Shown here: piece after piece, positions 26,101-32,100 of the stretch
Numbering within the stretch: position 1 is the first letter of the stretch
Layout of the letters: every line of letters starts with the position of its first letter
Source of the DNA: Cristatella mucedo
Lineage: Eukaryota; Bryozoa; Phylactolaemata; Cristatellidae
Reading direction: 5' to 3'
Assembly (NCBI GenBank): GCA_009760855.2
Contig: WPIO01000001.1
Coordinates: 18,629,501 to 18,689,500, forward strand
Length of the DNA: 60,000 nt
Program-made: the position numbers and the translations under genes
The notes under the pieces: generated by a model
What the model saw: the letters and a program-made list of their open reading frames with translations, nothing else
Databases searched by the model: none
Told to the model about the DNA's origin: nothing

Positions 26101-29100
26101 TCCGAGGAGCAAGGAGGTCTGAGCCAGTCTGAGGATCTTGAAACCAATTCTGTCCTTTATACGGACTTCGTGAAGCTCAGACATGAATTGCGTGATGTAG
26201 CACCTACTCTGTTGATGACAGACTAGTCGAGCCATCAAGTTTTTCGGTAGCTTCAGACTATTAAGAGCACAGGCAAGGGATGCACTGGAGAGTTGTCTAC
26301 AGCATAAAACAGCAACTTCTGTGCACATCTGCAGCTAACCCAGGCATTAGCAACTAAATACGATTAAAGTCGTATTTCTCAAGTCTTTCAATATGTCATG
26401 AAATCTGGGTCGATTACTTGCTTTTATGATGTTTCGAGATCGTGTGCAGGCTCAAATAAAATGCAACTACCCGGACCCATGTTTGCTCAGCAAAAGTGTT
26501 ATTTCTACACAGCCGCGGCTGCAGGTTTGAGTTTTGCAAGATAGCAATCCTTTATTGCCCAGTGCAAATGGTGGTGATGACCGTCAAGGCTCTTCTGCCG
26601 ATATATAAATGGGGATGTTAAATCAGCTAACCTTTTTTATTTGCTTGGCGACGACGGCCGCCCCTAAACGAATGCTGGCTGACTTAAAAGCCTCTTTATG
26701 CAGTGCAGAGGAGCCTCAGAGCCTCAGTGGCCGCTGCTTGCAGTGCTCAAGAAAAGTCGCTCACAGCAGCACTCGAACAAAGCTTGCTTTATCGCAATTC
26801 GGTCAGAGAAAGTTTGCTGCCGTTCAAGTGCACCTGTCAGCAATTTACACTTAAGGAAGCTGAGTGAGTTCGACGAGCTGGAAGGCAGGGCGGGATCAAA
26901 GCAGTTGCCATTCATACAGCCGTGTATCTGCATAAAAAACGAAAGCCTAGATTGTGCTTGGCGATTACATTGGTAAGGGAGAGAGTGAGTGAGAGAGAGA
27001 GAGCACATGCATTGTAAAAAGAAGTGGATCGAACATACATCTTTAGGGTATACAGTACTTTAGAGGCTGCTCGGATGACTCTTGCCCATTGACATCAATG
27101 GCCTGGAGTCTCCCACTGACATATGACCTAAGCCGTTAAAGTGCAGTATCAGTGATGCCCAGGCGAGTTGACAGGCATTCAAGAAGGACTTGGTGATCAA
27201 TTTGATCAAGCGCTACTGAAAGACTCAGCAAGACATAAGTCAGTGTGCCTAAGAAGGTCATTATATAAGCCTAGCAGTGCTAACTCTTTGGAGAGATTAG
27301 CTCTAAATCCTGACTGGAAATCATGTACTAAGTTTGAATTTTTTATATAAGAAATTAGATGATCAGCCTCTACTCGTTTGGTGTCTTTGATAGGAGCGGT
27401 AGGAGAAACTGGGTGGAAGTTGTTACGGTTCTCCTGGTCTAGTGTTGCATTCCTAACATGTTGCCTAACAGCCTTTTTGAAGGATGCAGTAGCAAGACCA
27501 AAGGGTACTGATAAAGTTAATGTTATTTATAGATGGCAGCTGCAGATCTATGCTACGCGGGAGAACTGTGAATCGGGTCTAGGGCTGTCACGTTGGGGAT
27601 GGGCTCTCTGAGCTTATCTATCTCAGTGGCAAAGAAAAGCTAGAGAAACGATCTGCTAGATCACCACAAGGATTACTAGGTAAGGTGCTGACAGGGCAGA
27701 AATTAAGATGGTTGATGAAAGGATTTCTGGCTCGTGCATTTGTGATTCCACTACGATTCTACAGAAGGTAGCCTTAGGATTTATTATTACGATCATCAAT
27801 GCTGATGTCGACAGTAAACCATCTCCTCAACCGTTCCCAGGTTAGCTCCTTACCTGATGATCCTTGTGATGATCTAGCCGATCGCTTCTCTCGATTCTTT
27901 GTGCAGAAGATAGACAAAATCAGGGAATCCATCCCTGCGATGACAACCTTCCCACTAGAATGCTGTTCCTCGGTTCCTGGCTGCGCCTCAATGTCGGCAT
28001 TTAAACAGGTCACTAGTGATGTAGTCCTAAAGCTCGTATCTCAATCAAAGAAGACAACAAGTCCACTGGACCCTATTCCCACTGTCCTGCTCCTACGTTG
28101 CATTGATCTGCTGCTGCCATGCATAACCAACATCATTGATATGTCATTAGCCTCAGGTCAGGTCCCAGCACCTTTCAAAAAAGCTGTAGTCAGGCCACTT
28201 CTCAAGAAAGCTACACTAGACCAAGAGAACTTGAGCAACTACCGCCCAGTCTCCCTTCTACCATTCCTATCAAAGACACTGGAACGGGTCGTGGCAGACC
28301 AGCTGAACTCGTATATCGAAACCTCACACCTTGCTAGTAAGTTCCAGTCTGGCTTTAGAGCTAATCACTTCACAGAGTCAGCATTGCTTCGTGTATAAAA
28401 CGACCTACTTAGGAATGCAGACATGGGTAGAGTGTCTCTTCTTGTTTTGCTCGATCTTTCGGCAGCTTTTGATATCATCGATCACGAAGTACTTCTAGAG
28501 CGCCTCTCATCTCGCCTGGGCATCACTGGCACTGCTCTGCAGTGGTTCAGGTCCTATCTCAGTGGGAGACTCCAGAGTGTTGACGTGAATGGACAAAGAT
28601 CATCTGAAGTACCTCTAAAATATGGAGTACCTCAGGGCTCTGTGCTAGGTCCGGTCCTTTTCACCGTTTATACTCTCCCTCTCGCTGATGTGATTGCCAA
28701 GCACAATCTAGGCTTTCACTTCTATGCGGATGACACTCAGTTGTACCTTTGCTTTGATCCCTCCCAGCCTTCGAGCACCTCAAATTCTCTCAACTCACTT
28801 GCTGCATGCATTGATGACATCCGATCATGGATGGCAGCAAATTTTCTAAAACTAAACGATGATAAAACTAACTTACTAGTTATGGGCAAACCTAGTGTTA
28901 TTCAGAAATTGGAAAGGCTGACTTTCAAAATTGGCTCTGCCAGCATATCTCCAGTTGAATCAGCTCGAAATCTAGGTGTCATATTCCAAAGCAACCTCTC
29001 GTTAGACGACCACATCAGCTCCACAGTCAAATCCACCTATTTTCAGCTTCATAACATTGCTAAAATTACGGCTTGTTTAGATAAGGATACCACATCCAAG

Positions 29101-32100
29101 TTGGTCCATGCATTCGTGACATCTCGTCTCGACTTCTGCAACTCACTGCTTACTGGCCTACCAGCATGTGCGATCAGGCGATTGCAGCTGGTGCAAAACT
29201 CTGCAGCTAGGCTTGTCTGTCGTGAGCGTGGCAGTTGCCACATTACTCCACTTCTCGCCGACCTGCACTGGTTACCAGTCAAGCAACGGATTGACTTCAA
29301 GGTTTTGTCGCTCACTTTTAGGTCTCTTCATTCCATGGCTCCAGCCTATCTTTCAGAGATACTACCCCATCAGGCAAAGCATCGTACCACTCGCTTTTCG
29401 GAATCCAACAGTCTAGAAATACCTCGTACAAACCTTAAATCCTTTGGAGACCGTGCATTTAGCTCGTATGCTCCCACAGCCTGGAACTCCCTCCCGACCT
29501 GCGTCAGAACATCCCCTGACCTGACCACATTTAAAAGAAACTTAATAACATACCTATTTAGGACAGCATTTAGTGGGTCCTTGTGATTCGTCCTCGATGT
29601 GCTTATGCATGCTGACACTGTTCATGCTGCCACTAACCACATTTGCATGCTGACCCAGTGCATGTAACCCCTAACCATGTTATTCATTTTGTTTGTTTTT
29701 CAAGCATGATTTTACTTACTATTCTATTGCGTATCACTTTGCAGCAAATGTAAAGCGCCTAGAAAGAGATTAAGTTCTCTGAGGGCGCTTTATCAAGTGC
29801 AATATTATTATTATTATCAAGGCTGTCACAGACCCTATTCAAACAGGTCGCGTGCTGGCTGGTCACTATCAATGCTGAAAGGTCGAAAAATTCGTTTGAC
29901 TTAAACCGTGCTGTCTGCAAGCAATAAGACATAAAAAGCACTGTCAGACTCAATTGGCAACGGTCTATAAAATATATGCATGCCTCAGTGGCTGCTCTTA
30001 ATTAATCAGTGACCGCCTGCAGTCCACTTGATCAAGCCTACTGGCTGCTGCAAGACCGCCGTCAAGAACATAAGCAGTACTATTGCTGCCGCTTGAACAT
30101 TTTGAATGTCAGGTGGCAGAGTGTGTATATTTGTATAATTATGGTAGCCTGTACTGGTTTTAGAAAACACCATCAGTCGTATTACGGTTAGCTTATCCCA
30201 TCCTTGAATGTAGATGGAAATCATCCGCTAAGGCCTCTTTGAATTTGTTGGTGCGTCGTATACGTATGAGAGTACGGCGTGAACAACAACAATCTCGTTT
30301 TTTAATTGGCAGCTGGGTTCACTTATGCTGTAGCAGTAAATATTGTTTTCTACACAATCGGGTAACGATCAGCTGAATGAGATCGTGGATGCCAGAGCAA
30401 AGTTACTTCTAGGCACTGACACAGATTTATATCTGAATCTGACATTATAACTGAATCTGCATTATGGAGTGTGCGAAGGCAATTATGGTAGCAGCATAGT
30501 GCTGCTCATTCATTTGGTTTTAGAACTTGCCACTGCCATTGGACTTGTCTATGCCATACTACGGCTCGAGTGAGCTGTACATAATAGGAGGAAAGACGCA
30601 CAACTGGGGTGCTAGCGGCCCCAGTTCATTGGCCAACATTTCGCAACCACTCGTGATATGGAGGTGCTGCCTAACAGGAGGTGAGTTGTTGCAAGTAACT
30701 CTGCTTACCTCCTCTGAGACCACCTTGCTAGATGCACAGTATGGTGTCTGAGATAAGGGCTAACTCATGCATGACTGCTTCTACTGTGATGCCACGACTT
30801 ACCACCAGGCTCGTGGTAATGTAATGTATCTCCGTCTGTAACTTCACAAAGCCACAAAGACTGTATGGTTGTTACGCAGGAGTTTTGTAAAGCGCACTCA
30901 CAGTCTAGGCGGCTTTCGGTACGCATTCGGTAGCCAACAGACTTCATCTCACGCAAGAAAGAAAAAGTGGGAAGCATAGCAGTGTCAGGAGAGCAGTTGA
31001 GGTGGTGGGCAGCATGGAAGTAGCAGCTCAGGACCGCTGGAAAGGATGAGCCACAGTCGGCAGCAGGAGAGTAGTTGACGTTGCATAAGAATCGTGGAAG
31101 CGAGTTCCACAGTCTAGGACCTGCAGAGCTAAAGCTCCTGTCGCCAACGGTCGAGGAACGGTACGGCTAATTTATTGACCATACAAGACCTGAAGGCACG
31201 AGGAGGCTGGAACTCGTGCAGCCGTTCAGCTAGGTATGGAGTAGCCAAAAGCCGTGGCGGGCCTTGTGGGTCAGCGTAAGAACTTTGCCCTGAATCCATT
31301 AATCAACCGGCAGCCATCCTAGGTCTTTTAGGAAAATAGACACGTGGTCAAACCTCTGGGACTTTGAAAACTAGCCTTGCAGCCATACTCATAGCCATTT
31401 GTAGTGGCCTAGTTGCTTTTTTTGGTAGCCCAGCCAAAAGGGAATTACAATAATCAAGCCGAGACAGAACTAAGGAGCTAGTTAAATCTTTTGCAAGCCA
31501 CGGTGGAAGACAGCTCCTTATCTTGGATAGGGATCAGATGTGATGGCTAGCTTTAGAGGCAGTCTTCTAAATGAAGCTCTTAAAATTTATGCAGCTGTCG
31601 AAACCGACACCTAAATTTTGATCACGTGGTCGCACAATAGCATCACCTATTAGAAGAGCAAAGCCTTTTAATCCAACCACACGCTTAGGGTGTCCTATGA
31701 GCAGCAGTTAAGTTTTATCGTCATTCGGTTTCAAGAAATTATCTGACATCCAGAATCGAATGTCGGCAAGACAAGCATTCATTTATCAGTTGCTGCAGAA
31801 GATTCCGACGGTTTGAATGACAAATATAGCTGAGTATCGTCAGCATACAAGTGATATCCTATTCCACGGGCCTTAATCACTTTTCCCATAGGTTGAGTAT
31901 AAATGGAGAACAGCAAGGGACCGAGGACGGACCCTTGAGGGACTCCACAGGTGACCTGTCTCGTGGGTGAGACCTGAACCCCACATGACACGGATTGAAC
32001 ACGATCAGACAATTACGATTTAAACCAAGCAAGTGCCTCATTTGCCAGACCGATCGTTGTTCTTAATCGCTCAAGTAGGATATCGAGATCAATGATATTG

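Noticed and set aside
26855-29817. Twin-priming inversion of one LINE-A insertion
   Set aside because: The inverted and forward parts cover overlapping element regions and differ greatly in decay, so they are two insertions of different age.
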